Assembly: GCA_028066355.1 (NCBI GenBank)
Contig: JALCBP010000083.1
Location: 1 to 9,915 of the forward strand
Direction: 5' to 3'
Origin: UBA1268 sp002694955
Lineage (GTDB): Bacteria; Planctomycetota; Planctomycetia; Pirellulales; UBA1268
DNA length: 9,915 nucleotides
Shown here: positions 1 to 6,777 of the stretch, in pieces
Position numbering within the stretch: position 1 is the first letter of the stretch
Layout of the letters: each line of letters starts with the position of its first letter
Position numbers and translations under genes: made by a program
The notes under the pieces: model-generated
What the model was told of the DNA's origin: nothing
Database searches by the model: none
What the model saw: only the letters and a program-made list of their open reading frames with translations

Positions 1-9
1 CGCACATGT

Positions 10-27
10 TCCGCACAGATGTGCGGA
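10..27. other. Variable-motif hairpin of copy A
   Basis: TCCGCAC, loop AGAT, GTGCGGA: a perfect 7-bp inverted repeat. Copies B and C have a hairpin at the same place built from different bases, so the pairing is kept while the sequence changes. Whether it acts as RNA or as folded or cruciform DNA cannot be told. Confidence 0.8.
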
Positions 28-118
28 GAACGTGGTTTCACCCGTACTACAGGTGAAAACTAGTACCCCCGGCAGGAGTCGCATGGTGAAAAACACGGAG
101 AAAAGTTTATTGGGCAAC

Positions 119-196
119 AGTGGGCAACAGAATGCCAAACGTTGTTTCACTCGTAATAGATAACAACTCTTCATTTTTGGCCCGACTCCGCCCACT
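119..196. other. Nested imperfect palindrome in the core of copy A
   Basis: Three inverted-repeat steps nest in order: AGTGGGC (119-125) with GCCCACT (190-196), GCCAAA (134-139) with TTTGGC (176-181), and GTTGTT (141-146) with AACAAC (162-167). The apex is about 15 bases. The layout of a long bulged hairpin resembles folded recombination sites such as integron attC, or a structured RNA, but canonical attC boxes are not evident. Confidence 0.7.
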
Positions 197-387
197 AATC
201 TGCCACACATATGCCACACAGATTTGGTCAACGTCATCAGTTGATTTCTAACAGGCGTTTTAAATGCCTGATAAATGACATGCAAATAGAGCGTTTGTGA
301 ATTCAACGTTTCTGGTTGATTTCATAGCAACACAAAAAGTTAGCCAAAGCAACTGATTGATTGATAGTACAAATGTGTTCCTGATGA

Positions 388-3237
388 CTATCGTGTTTGA
401 ACATCAGCTACTGATCCCGCCCCATTCTCAAGTTCTAGAATACATGACGTTTGACCATTTTTGGTTTCAGTAAGAATTACAATATCACCTTCTATCGATC
501 TATTCCGCCATGTTTTGTTTTCTTTAGAGGGAAATCGACGGAGAAAGTGATCCGTGCCTCCGTCCTTGCGATTGATACTAAAGGCGAGTTCTCCTTCTGA
601 CTGACTCGTGACGTCGGTAATCGAAGTAACTGGCCACATAGATTGATCGCCTTGCATCTGAATGACCCAGCCACGACAAAACGTACCATGTTCTTTCCAG
701 ATGTAGGTCGGCACTGGCCATGGTTTAGCCGTCTTATCGTATATGCGCCAGCCTAAAAGCTCTGGTTGTTCTTGGCCCTTAATTATTTTGACACTGGTAT
801 TCTGACTGGGATCAATCGGCAGAATCTGTAAAGCGGCGTCTGGTGCGAATGCCGTTGTAGTATTGTTGTCATCAATTCTGATATCGTCAGGGTGTAATTG
901 AAAAGGATGCCGCCATGTTCTTTCCTCTGATGTCTTTGGAACAACAGTATCTAAGATCACATAATAACCGTCTTGAAGAACATCAGTTCCTTTCATGAAT
1001 AGTACTTGTCGGAGCCAGTTGCCCTGAATATGTTCTCCTGGACGATGCCAGCCATATTTGAATAGTCCCTCACCATATTCGCAATTTGCGTTTTGAACCC
1101 AACGACGATTCGGAGGGTTAAAGCCAACAGCCATTTCATGCCGCCAGTGCGGAATGCTGTTTTCCTGCGCCCAGTCTGGAGACAGAGTGTTGTATGACAA
1201 TGACTTTCCCGCATGGACAGTGTTGCCAATACCACTGTAACTGCCTCGTCCAGCATCACGAACGAGAAGTGTATTACCGAACTGTGCATAAATATTAAGA
1301 GCATCCTGTTTTCCATGGCTGGCACCCCACGGACCTGCACCAAAAAAGAGAAACTTTTGATTTTCTCCCCAGCCACTTCTCATGGCATAGTGACCTGCAT
1401 TAGGAAAATACACAGACTTTCGATTTGGAGGACTCCCATCTTGTCCTCGACTTGCCATCCACTGGAAATCTGAGCGGTGTTGAAACCATGGCATAATTCT
1501 TTGATAGTGGTCATCTACCATGCCCCAACCACCATCGTTCAAGGCAATTTGTGTCTGGTTGGGTGTTGAGAATGCAACCGGATACTCCAAAGCGTGTTCA
1601 AGGGTTTTCAAGCATTTCTCTGGCACAGCAATACCAAGTTGCTCATAGAGCCGTATAAAGTTCTCCAGAGTTAGAATTGAGGCCCAGTTGTAGCCAGTGC
1701 TAAGACTCACGTGACTACCATCTGGATGAAATTGTTGCTCGATAATCTGATCCCAGCGCTGTAACGCAATTTCTTTCCATTTTTTACTTAACTTCAGTTC
1801 TGGAAGCAGGAGTGCAGTTGTGAGCAAGGCTAACGTGGTATGCGATCCACCGTCATCATGAACTGCAAAACTCGTTGGATTCATAATGAGTTCGGCTTGC
1901 CTTATCATTCCAACGAGCATGGCCAAAACCGCTTCGTCATTGAATGCGTTCGTATGACGAATTGTTTCAAAAGTTGGCCACCAGGTTAGTTCCAATCGAC
2001 GGCCTATGTTGCTAGTGTTCATGAAGCCGCGTCGAAAAATGGTGCCATCCATTAACCAAACACCACCTATCGTAGGGCAATGTTTCCAGAAAAAGGGTTC
2101 CCGACCAACCCAATCAATGACCTCTGCACCAATCCTTTCAGCATATTCTGGTGAACGCGTCTCGTCCCATGCTTTTGCCAGTGCAACCCAGTGGAAGTGC
2201 CGGTTTAAGTGTCCGTTCTCTCGTCCCCAATTAAGTTGGAGCGGTTTTTCATTTGTTACCCAAATGTGCTTTTCCCCATTTGTATCTGTCCATGAGTTGT
2301 CGAACTTTGCTGAAAAACCAAGTGTGCCGTAGCGACCTCGTAAGGCTTCATTGGCAACTTCCTTCCAATTGCGAGCGAGTTGTCGGTCACTTATATTTTC
2401 CCACATTGGTCCATGTGGCGTTTTTCTTGTCCGCATATGTTTAATGAAGTGGGAACATGATTCAGTACTTTTTCCTTGCTTTGCCAATGCAATAATTTGC
2501 TGCATCTTTTCATGTCTTGGATCGAGACAGGAAAGAATCGTATCCCAATAGGTTGGTAATCGTTTGGCGTCTTCAAGATTTAACTTTTGAATATTCACGT
2601 TTCGAAACAAGCTTTTCTGGGAAGGATCACCGGGCTGGCCACCACGAGACGTATACAGGAGCACTGTTCCCAGCCGAATTCTTTTATCGATGTAATATTC
2701 TTCAACGGGTCGATCCAATGAATCGATAAACAGCCGGACAAGAGAGCCTTCGTGATCAGGCCAAACAACAAGCCGAACATGGTAGGAATCAACATCAGCA
2801 ATTAGCCGGGTATTGTGGTGCTGATATGTTGGGTCTGTCCGATATCCTCGGGGCACTGGGTCGGGATCATCCTGAATCAAGTCTTTGCCTTGGTGCCAGA
2901 TAAGCCAACAAGATCGACCAGATCCTTCACGGAGACCAATCGTGATATCTGCTTTTTCACGGACTGGTCCAATTCCATTTTTCGGAATGAATCCATCTGT
3001 CACCCCAAGGGCGAAACCAGCGACAACCTGAACGTCCCCCAAACTATCAATCACAGGATCTATATCAAGATCGATGGAAAAGCAATCTAATGTTGGATTT
3101 TGAATTGGAACCGTTTTGCTCGAGTGACATCGGGGCTCAGCTTCCAAGTGAATGCTTTTTACATCTTCACCCATTGTCAGATCAGATATGACAATGGCCG
3201 AAAGAACCCAGACACTAGCGGTTATGAGGTAATTCAT
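388..3237 (-). CDS. Secreted heparinase II/III-family polysaccharide lyase with N-terminal beta-sandwich
   Basis: Probable exported lyase that cleaves a uronic-acid-containing polysaccharide by beta-elimination; the substrate cannot be read from sequence. From the ATG the protein is 949 aa. Residues 1-23 are hydrophobic, like a signal peptide. About 45-220 look like a concanavalin/LamG-type beta-sandwich. About 280-560 fit the helical toroid of the heparinase/alginate-lyase superfamily, with HPDGSHVSLSTGYNW (504-518) at the usual position of the catalytic Tyr region. About 610-900 fit the heparinase II/III beta-sandwich, with GHYAMRSGW (615-623) and GASHGKQD (638-645). The family usually has a Tyr-His pair where this protein has Tyr-Asn. 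The start is uncertain: a TTG at 3261 adds MYVFTKAK, which would supply the positive n-region of a signal peptide, and neither start has a clear Shine-Dalgarno sequence. It is the only gene between elements A and B, and its upstream region lies inside copy B. Confidence 0.85.
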   Translation of the reverse strand: MNYLITASVWVLSAIVISDLTMGEDVKSIHLEAEPRCHSSKTVPIQNPTLDCFSIDLDIDPVIDSLGDVQVVAGFALGVTDGFIPKNGIGPVREKADITIGLREGSGRSCWLIWHQGKDLIQDDPDPVPRGYRTDPTYQHHNTRLIADVDSYHVRLVVWPDHEGSLVRLFIDSLDRPVEEYYIDKRIRLGTVLLYTSRGGQPGDPSQKSLFRNVNIQKLNLEDAKRLPTYWDTILSCLDPRHEKMQQIIALAKQGKSTESCSHFIKHMRTRKTPHGPMWENISDRQLARNWKEVANEALRGRYGTLGFSAKFDNSWTDTNGEKHIWVTNEKPLQLNWGRENGHLNRHFHWVALAKAWDETRSPEYAERIGAEVIDWVGREPFFWKHCPTIGGVWLMDGTIFRRGFMNTSNIGRRLELTWWPTFETIRHTNAFNDEAVLAMLVGMIRQAELIMNPTSFAVHDDGGSHTTLALLTTALLLPELKLSKKWKEIALQRWDQIIEQQFHPDGSHVSLSTGYNWASILTLENFIRLYEQLGIAVPEKCLKTLEHALEYPVAFSTPNQTQIALNDGGWGMVDDHYQRIMPWFQHRSDFQWMASRGQDGSPPNRKSVYFPNAGHYAMRSGWGENQKFLFFGAGPWGASHGKQDALNIYAQFGNTLLVRDAGRGSYSGIGNTVHAGKSLSYNTLSPDWAQENSIPHWRHEMAVGFNPPNRRWVQNANCEYGEGLFKYGWHRPGEHIQGNWLRQVLFMKGTDVLQDGYYVILDTVVPKTSEERTWRHPFQLHPDDIRIDDNNTTTAFAPDAALQILPIDPSQNTSVKIIKGQEQPELLGWRIYDKTAKPWPVPTYIWKEHGTFCRGWVIQMQGDQSMWPVTSITDVTSQSEGELAFSINRKDGGTDHFLRRFPSKENKTWRNRSIEGDIVILTETKNGQTSCILELENGAGSVADVQTR

Positions 3238-3302
3238 TTTTGCTTTAGTAAAAACATACAATTGTCAGTTGGAGTGACGGTTTTCAGGTTTTGCCACACA
3301 TA

Positions 3303-3322
3303 TGCCACACAAACGTGTGGCA
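3303..3322. other. Variable-motif hairpin of copy B
   Basis: TGCCACAC, loop AAAC, GTGTGGCA: a perfect 8-bp inverted repeat. The upstream tandem copy (3293-3300) could pair with the same inverted arm instead, giving two mutually exclusive hairpins. Confidence 0.85.
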
Positions 3323-3412
3323 AAGTGCGTTTCACTCGTACTACAGGTGAGAACTAGTACCCCCGGCAGGAGTCTCACCTCTCAAAACACGAAGAAAATT
3401 TTATTGGGCAAC

Positions 3413-3490
3413 AGTGGGCAACAGAAGGCCAAACGTTGTTTCACTCGTAATAGATAACAACTCTTCATTTTTGGCCCGACTCCGCCCACT
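3413..3490. other. Nested imperfect palindrome in the core of copy B
   Basis: AGTGGGC (3413-3419) pairs with GCCCACT (3484-3490), GGCCAAA (3427-3433) with TTTGGCC (3470-3476), and GTTGTT (3435-3440) with AACAAC (3456-3461). The one base that differs from copy A in this core (G at 3427) lengthens the middle stem by one pair. Confidence 0.72.
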
Positions 3491-3553
3491 AATCTTCCGC
3501 ACATATTCCGCACAGAATTGGTCAACGTCATCAGTTGATTTCTAACAGGCGTT

Positions 3554-3931
3554 CACGTTGTTGCCCAACGTTCAAGACTCTCAAAACTTCTTCGTCTTAA
3601 AAGGACACAGGGTAGTTTTATCTTCTTCGCGTTTTTCGATCCTATGGCGTGAAAATCGCGGGGTGGATTAGGCACAATTCCAACCAACTTGAAAACTTAT
3701 AACAAAACTATCAAAGATAATATTCTTACGAGGTTCAAAACTCACTGATTTAAACATCAGATATCAGCGAGGCTCAACGTGACACGAATTGTGTCTTAAA
3801 GAGGGGCGTTACAGCTTTCTAACGAAAGTCTGTATCTCTCTGCCTAATGATGATTAAGGGCAACTGCTTACTTTATCAACAAGATTTTTCGTAACTGAAC
3901 ACTTTGTTGTCACTCTTAGCACAAAATTTTT
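3554..3931. other. 378-bp gene-free stretch between copy B and the WD40 gene
   Basis: No convincing coding region on either strand. It holds small inverted repeats. GTTGCCC (3560-3566) is the reverse complement of the GGGCAAC core motif of the adjacent element. CGCGTTTTTC (3628-3637) and GAAAATCGCG (3651-3660) pair with one mismatch. GACAC/GTGTC form a hairpin at 3781-3795. ACAGCTTTC (3811-3819) pairs with GAAAG-T-CTGT (3824-3833). The leftward operon must stop transcription here, but none of the hairpins is followed by a clear U-run in that direction, so no terminator is called. Confidence 0.5.
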
Positions 3932-5011
3932 CTATTCACTGTCGTGAAAATCTGCTTGGATTTTGAAGATAATTATCTTGCCATCTTCTTGTCCAACGGC
4001 GAGTTTGCCGCCTGAGCACCATTGAAGACAACGTGCAGGTGAAGAAAGGCCAGATCCACCAATAATCTTGTTATGTTTAAATGGATCCCATATGAACAGA
4101 AACGCATCCGCGTCTGCTGACGCCAGCATTGTTCCATCGGGCTGGAATGCTAAGTCGGTCATCTTGTTGAGATGAGCCTCATACAGACGCGGTTTTCGAC
4201 CAGCTGGCCCTTTGCCGCTGCAATCCCATAAACAGACAGCTGCACCACCGCCCGTCGCCAGCCATCGCCCACTGCTATCCCAACTAAGCTCCGAAACCTT
4301 GGTGGGAAATCCCCACATCTGCGCGTCTTCACCAGACTTCATGTGCCAGAAATGCACTGTTGAATCTTGTTCACCAGTTGCGATGTACTTTGCATCAGGG
4401 CTCCATGCCATCTTCAGGCTGGAGCCCTTCCACTCATACTTCCTCGGCCGTTTCTGTTTTCCAGGAACGTGTAGAGTGACACCGAAATAGGCAGCAACGG
4501 CAACACTGGATCCGTTTGGGTTCCATTCCAGATCAGCAATTGTACTTGAGTGGTCTGAAGACTCATAGGAAACTTCACGGTGGTCGTTCCACATCTTGAG
4601 ATGTTTGCCTGCAGCTGTTGCTAAAACATTGCCACGAGGGCGGTAAGCAACTTTGCCAACCCATGAGTCACCTGCCTCGAGTGAGCACAGTTGTTTACCA
4701 TTGCTGCTGTCCCATACCTTGACGAGTCCATCATGTCCCGCTGTTGCGAACTCTGTACCATCAGATCGCCAAGATAGTGAATTCGCTCCTTTGTCATGTT
4801 GGCCAATAAGGTTAATTTTGTCCGACTTGTCTTGTAGATTGAATAAGAATACAGAGCCCTCGACCGTGATTGCAGCAAGTTTGGATGCATCTGGAGACCA
4901 TGCTAAATCAATAATGTAGTCTTGTAGATCGACCGACCAAGACTCAGACACGAGCTTCGTATTTAACTTTGAGATATCGATATCGACATCAGCTACATTT
5001 AAATCAGGCAT
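3932..5011 (-). CDS. WD40-repeat beta-propeller protein of the COG0523 operon
   Basis: 359 aa, no signal peptide or membrane segment, so probably a cytoplasmic scaffold. Eight WD40-like strand units can be seen, each ending in a Trp/Phe-type d-strand: FLFNL (55-59), VKVWD (97-101), LKMWN (138-142), VTLHV (178-182), VHFWH (219-223), VCLWD (259-263), LFIWD (305-309) and IIIFK (346-350). Between them are typical turns such as WSPDA and WRSDG. That suits a seven- or eight-bladed propeller filling the whole protein; there is no catalytic domain. The ATG overlaps the end of the GTPase gene by 13 bp in another frame, so translation is probably coupled, and GCAGG lies about 10 nt upstream. It is the last gene of the leftward operon. 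A role in metal handling, perhaps as a docking partner of the GTPase, is inferred from position only. Confidence 0.88.
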   Translation of the reverse strand: MPDLNVADVDIDISKLNTKLVSESWSVDLQDYIIDLAWSPDASKLAAITVEGSVFLFNLQDKSDKINLIGQHDKGANSLSWRSDGTEFATAGHDGLVKVWDSSNGKQLCSLEAGDSWVGKVAYRPRGNVLATAAGKHLKMWNDHREVSYESSDHSSTIADLEWNPNGSSVAVAAYFGVTLHVPGKQKRPRKYEWKGSSLKMAWSPDAKYIATGEQDSTVHFWHMKSGEDAQMWGFPTKVSELSWDSSGRWLATGGGAAVCLWDCSGKGPAGRKPRLYEAHLNKMTDLAFQPDGTMLASADADAFLFIWDPFKHNKIIGGSGLSSPARCLQWCSGGKLAVGQEDGKIIIFKIQADFHDSE

Positions 5012-6348
5012 GCATTAAAACCTGCATTGAGGACGTCGCGATCCAGATTGCGACCAATGAAGATGAGAGAATTTGCACGTTCACCTTCACGCCAAGGCCG
5101 GTCCGAACGGCCATCAAAAAGCATATGAACGCCTTGGAATACGTAACGCTCTTCTTCACCAGCAAATGACAGTACACCCTTCATGCGGAAGATGTCTGGT
5201 CCTTGGTTAGCGAGCAATTCCCTAAGCCACGCCTGAAATTTTTCGAGGTCTAGATCCCCAGGTGTGTTGATTCCAACCGATGAGACTTCTTCGTCGTGCT
5301 CGTGGTCCGGCTTGTATTCCCGTGAGAACATCGCCTCGATGTGGTTGCTGTCCGAGTCACAAACATACGCCTCAAACTCGTCCGGATGGTGCTCAGTGAA
5401 CAGCACATAGGAGCCTGCCGTCGGCACACGCAGCACGTATTCCAGTTTGTCTCCTTCAAGATTGATTTGGCTGAGTTGCTCACCAGGTTCGAGCACCGCA
5501 CCGGGTTGTAAATCAACTTCATCACCGGAGAACACCAGAACCGCTTTTTCAACTGTGTCACGCATGGCTGATTCGGTCGATTCAGCAGCAAACCTAAAAT
5601 TCATTGCCATTGCTGGGTCAGGTCCGCGCTTGAGCACGATTCGGTAATCACCCTGTTGGAATTCAAACAGACCGCTCCACTCAAAAGGATACTCAGGTTC
5701 CATGAACTTCGGATCAACTTCGAGAGCACGATCGAGATCAAAGCCGCCGATATCAAGAACATTGTTCATGTCCACAACAGAATTTTGTGTTCGAAAAATT
5801 CTGGCCGCCGGGTTCATCGAGTGAATTCTGGCTTCCAGTTGGTCGAGTGCCTCTGGTGTGACCAAGTCTGTCTTGTTTAGGAGAATTACATCAGCGAATG
5901 CAATTTGTTCTTTTACTTCATCGCTATCATCAATGTGAAGTAATACGTGCTTAGCATCAACGAGTGTGACGACACCATCAAGATTCAGTGATTCCCTCAT
6001 CTCATCATCCATAAAAAATGTCTGAGCAACTGGACCAGGGTCAGCCATTCCGGTCGTTTCAATCATGATGTGATCAAACTTGTCACGGCGTTTCATGAGG
6101 TTGCCCAGAATGCGAATTAGATCTCCACGAACAGTGCAGCAGATACAACCGTTGTTCATCTCGAAGATCTCTTCTTCAGCCCCAAGCACAAGGTCGTTGT
6201 CAACGCCTATTTCGCCAAACTCATTTTCAATTACAGCGATCCGCTTGCCGTGGTTCTCAGAGAGAATGCGATTCAAAAGAGTAGTCTTGCCTGATCCAAG
6301 AAAACCGGTGAGCACAGTTACAGGAACGGTGGATTCCGCAGTCGACAT
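4999..6348 (-). CDS. COG0523 (CobW-type) GTPase / metallochaperone with an inserted beta-rich region
   Basis: G3E-family GTPase of the group that couples GTP hydrolysis to metal delivery in the cytoplasm. The P-loop GFLGSGKTT is at 15-23, the metal-binding GCICC at 67-71, ETTG at 97-100 and NKTD at 158-161. The CobW C-terminal domain covers about 360-449. At 449 aa it is longer than most relatives because of about 120 extra residues (about 222-340), apparently beta-rich, including TEHHPDEFEA (318-327). An acidic, His-containing linker follows (DHEHDEE, 348-354). The ATG has a strong AAGGAG six bases upstream. The neighbouring importer and shared operator favour zinc homeostasis over cobalamin synthesis, so database names such as 'cobalamin biosynthesis protein CobW' would mislead here. 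The metal and the client proteins are unknown. Confidence 0.93.
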   Translation of the reverse strand: MSTAESTVPVTVLTGFLGSGKTTLLNRILSENHGKRIAVIENEFGEIGVDNDLVLGAEEEIFEMNNGCICCTVRGDLIRILGNLMKRRDKFDHIMIETTGMADPGPVAQTFFMDDEMRESLNLDGVVTLVDAKHVLLHIDDSDEVKEQIAFADVILLNKTDLVTPEALDQLEARIHSMNPAARIFRTQNSVVDMNNVLDIGGFDLDRALEVDPKFMEPEYPFEWSGLFEFQQGDYRIVLKRGPDPAMAMNFRFAAESTESAMRDTVEKAVLVFSGDEVDLQPGAVLEPGEQLSQINLEGDKLEYVLRVPTAGSYVLFTEHHPDEFEAYVCDSDSNHIEAMFSREYKPDHEHDEEVSSVGINTPGDLDLEKFQAWLRELLANQGPDIFRMKGVLSFAGEEERYVFQGVHMLFDGRSDRPWREGERANSLIFIGRNLDRDVLNAGFNACLI

Positions 6349-6354
6349 TTTAAA

Positions 6355-6360
6355 CTCCTT
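6355..6360 (-). promoter_or_regulatory. Strong ribosome binding site of the COG0523 GTPase gene
   Basis: AAGGAG on the minus strand, six bases before the ATG at 6348. It is the clearest Shine-Dalgarno sequence in the window and fixes this start. Confidence 0.8.
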
Positions 6361-6388
6361 TAATTGAAGATATGAATTAAGTTTTTTC

Positions 6389-6655
6389 TCACGAACCGGC
6401 GTCAGGCTCTTTCGCTGCCCTTTCAGCGATGTCGGATTGAGTAACCTCTGGCATCGGTTTATGGAATTTCCATTGACGCGTTGGCTTGCCTTCTTCCATC
6501 GCGGCGATCACGGTCTCCAAAGGAGGGCAGCTAGGTTCTCGACACTCTAGTTCCATGACTTTTACGGTGGCATCAGCAGCAATCGGTAGGCAATCATACG
6601 CCCACTCTTTCACCTGCCGGATCAAAGCGATATCACGTTTCGGGCGGCCGAGCAT
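6389..6655 (-). CDS. Small conserved-looking protein with a CxxxxCPPxET motif, first gene of the COG0523 operon
   Basis: 88 aa from the ATG at 6655, which has GGAG about eight bases upstream. The frame stays open further upstream to 6727, but that extension runs through the operator and is Cys/Asn-rich (NCNC), so it is unlikely to be translated. The protein has no signal peptide. It contains ELECREPSCPPLETVIA (35-51) with Cys38 and Cys43, a third Cys at 22, and WKFHKPMPEVTQSDI (62-76). I recall similarly short proteins with an EPxCPPxET core and a later HKP motif in other bacteria, but I cannot name the family. The 40-bp gap to the GTPase gene implies one transcript. The paired Cys plus His could bind metal, or the protein could be a client or adaptor of the GTPase; both ideas are inference. 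Confidence 0.75.
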   Translation of the reverse strand: MLGRPKRDIALIRQVKEWAYDCLPIAADATVKVMELECREPSCPPLETVIAAMEEGKPTRQWKFHKPMPEVTQSDIAERAAKEPDAGS

Positions 6656-6688
6656 TAAGGCACTCCATAAGCAGACATTTTTTATCAG

Positions 6689-6715
6689 TGTAATTGCAAT
6701 GCAATTGCAATTACA
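6689..6715. promoter_or_regulatory. Operator-like perfect inverted repeat, probable Zur (Fur-family) box
   Basis: TGTAATTGCAAT (6689-6700), spacer GCA, ATTGCAATTACA (6704-6715): perfect 12-bp arms. It lies in the 122-bp gap between two divergent metal operons, 34 bp before the small gene on one side and 62 bp before the lipoprotein gene on the other. An AT-rich palindrome ending in TGTAAT/ATTACA suits a Fur-family regulator, and the gene content makes Zur the best guess, with MntR or Mur as alternatives. No regulator gene is in the window, and I could not assign a confident -35/-10 pair on either strand. Confidence 0.75.
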
Positions 6716-6777
6716 ATACGCTTGCATTTGCGTCGTTATTGATAGAAAAATCTACCGATTGTCTACCGAAAGATGTT

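Larger units (their letters stand above)
1..259 (+). repeat. Composite cassette-boundary element, copy A (left end cut by window)
   Basis: First of three related non-coding elements. The left module has the motif CCGCACA in tandem with an 11-bp period (the first copy is cut by the window edge, the second is 11-17), followed by the inverted GTGCGG (21-26), giving a 7-bp hairpin at 10-27. Next come TTTCACC/GGTGAAA (36-42 and 52-58), a GC-rich stretch (65-82), the tandem pair GGGCAACAGT/GGGCAACAGA (112-131), a nested palindrome (119-196), and the right tandem pair GCCACACA (202-209 and 213-220). A conserved tail ends in AACAGGCGTT at about 259. From about 108 to 200 I count one difference from copy B, so the copies are recent or homogenised. 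The left motif (CCGCACA) and right motif (GCCACACA) differ from each other. There is no long conserved reading frame. Function unknown. Confidence 0.9.
3276..3553 (+). repeat. Composite cassette-boundary element, copy B
   Basis: Full copy. After a short lead (GACGGTTTTCA from 3277, similar to copy C) come GCCACACA at 3293-3300 and 3304-3311 (11-bp period) and the inverted GTGTGGCA (3315-3322). Then GTTTCACTCGTA (3329-3340), the GC-rich stretch (3359-3376), the tandem GGGCAACAG pair (3406-3424), a second GTTTCACTCGTA (3438-3449), the nested palindrome (3413-3490) and the right pair CCGCACA at 3497-3503 and 3508-3514. It ends in the same AACAGGCGTT. From first motif to end it is about 260 bp, as in A and C. 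Its left motif equals the right motif of A, and its right motif equals the left motif of A. The minus-strand lyase gene begins just to its left, so its promoter probably lies in this element. Confidence 0.92.

Noticed and set aside
61..84. tRNA remnant or attachment site: on the minus strand, TCCTGCCGGGGGTAC looks like a tRNA acceptor/T-stem end (also at about 3355-3378 and 9587-9610)
   Set aside because: No T-loop GTTCGA, no anticodon arm and no full cloverleaf nearby. The resemblance may be historical, but it does not support a tRNA gene.
993..2801. Several shorter open frames on both strands within the lyase gene
   Set aside because: They lie wholly inside a long, clearly coding frame and show no recognisable domain or start signal.
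3811..3833. Intrinsic terminator for the WD40 operon
   Set aside because: The ACAGCTTTC/GAAAG-CTGT hairpin is not followed by a T-run in the leftward direction.
6656..6727. 24-residue upstream extension of the small CPPxET protein
   Set aside because: It would translate the operator and gives a low-complexity Cys/Asn run; the ATG at 6655 has a GGAG at proper distance.
6694..6777. Longer N-terminus for the substrate-binding lipoprotein starting at TTG 6694
   Set aside because: It would begin inside the operator palindrome and place 28 residues in front of a complete lipoprotein signal peptide; the GTG at 6778 fits better.
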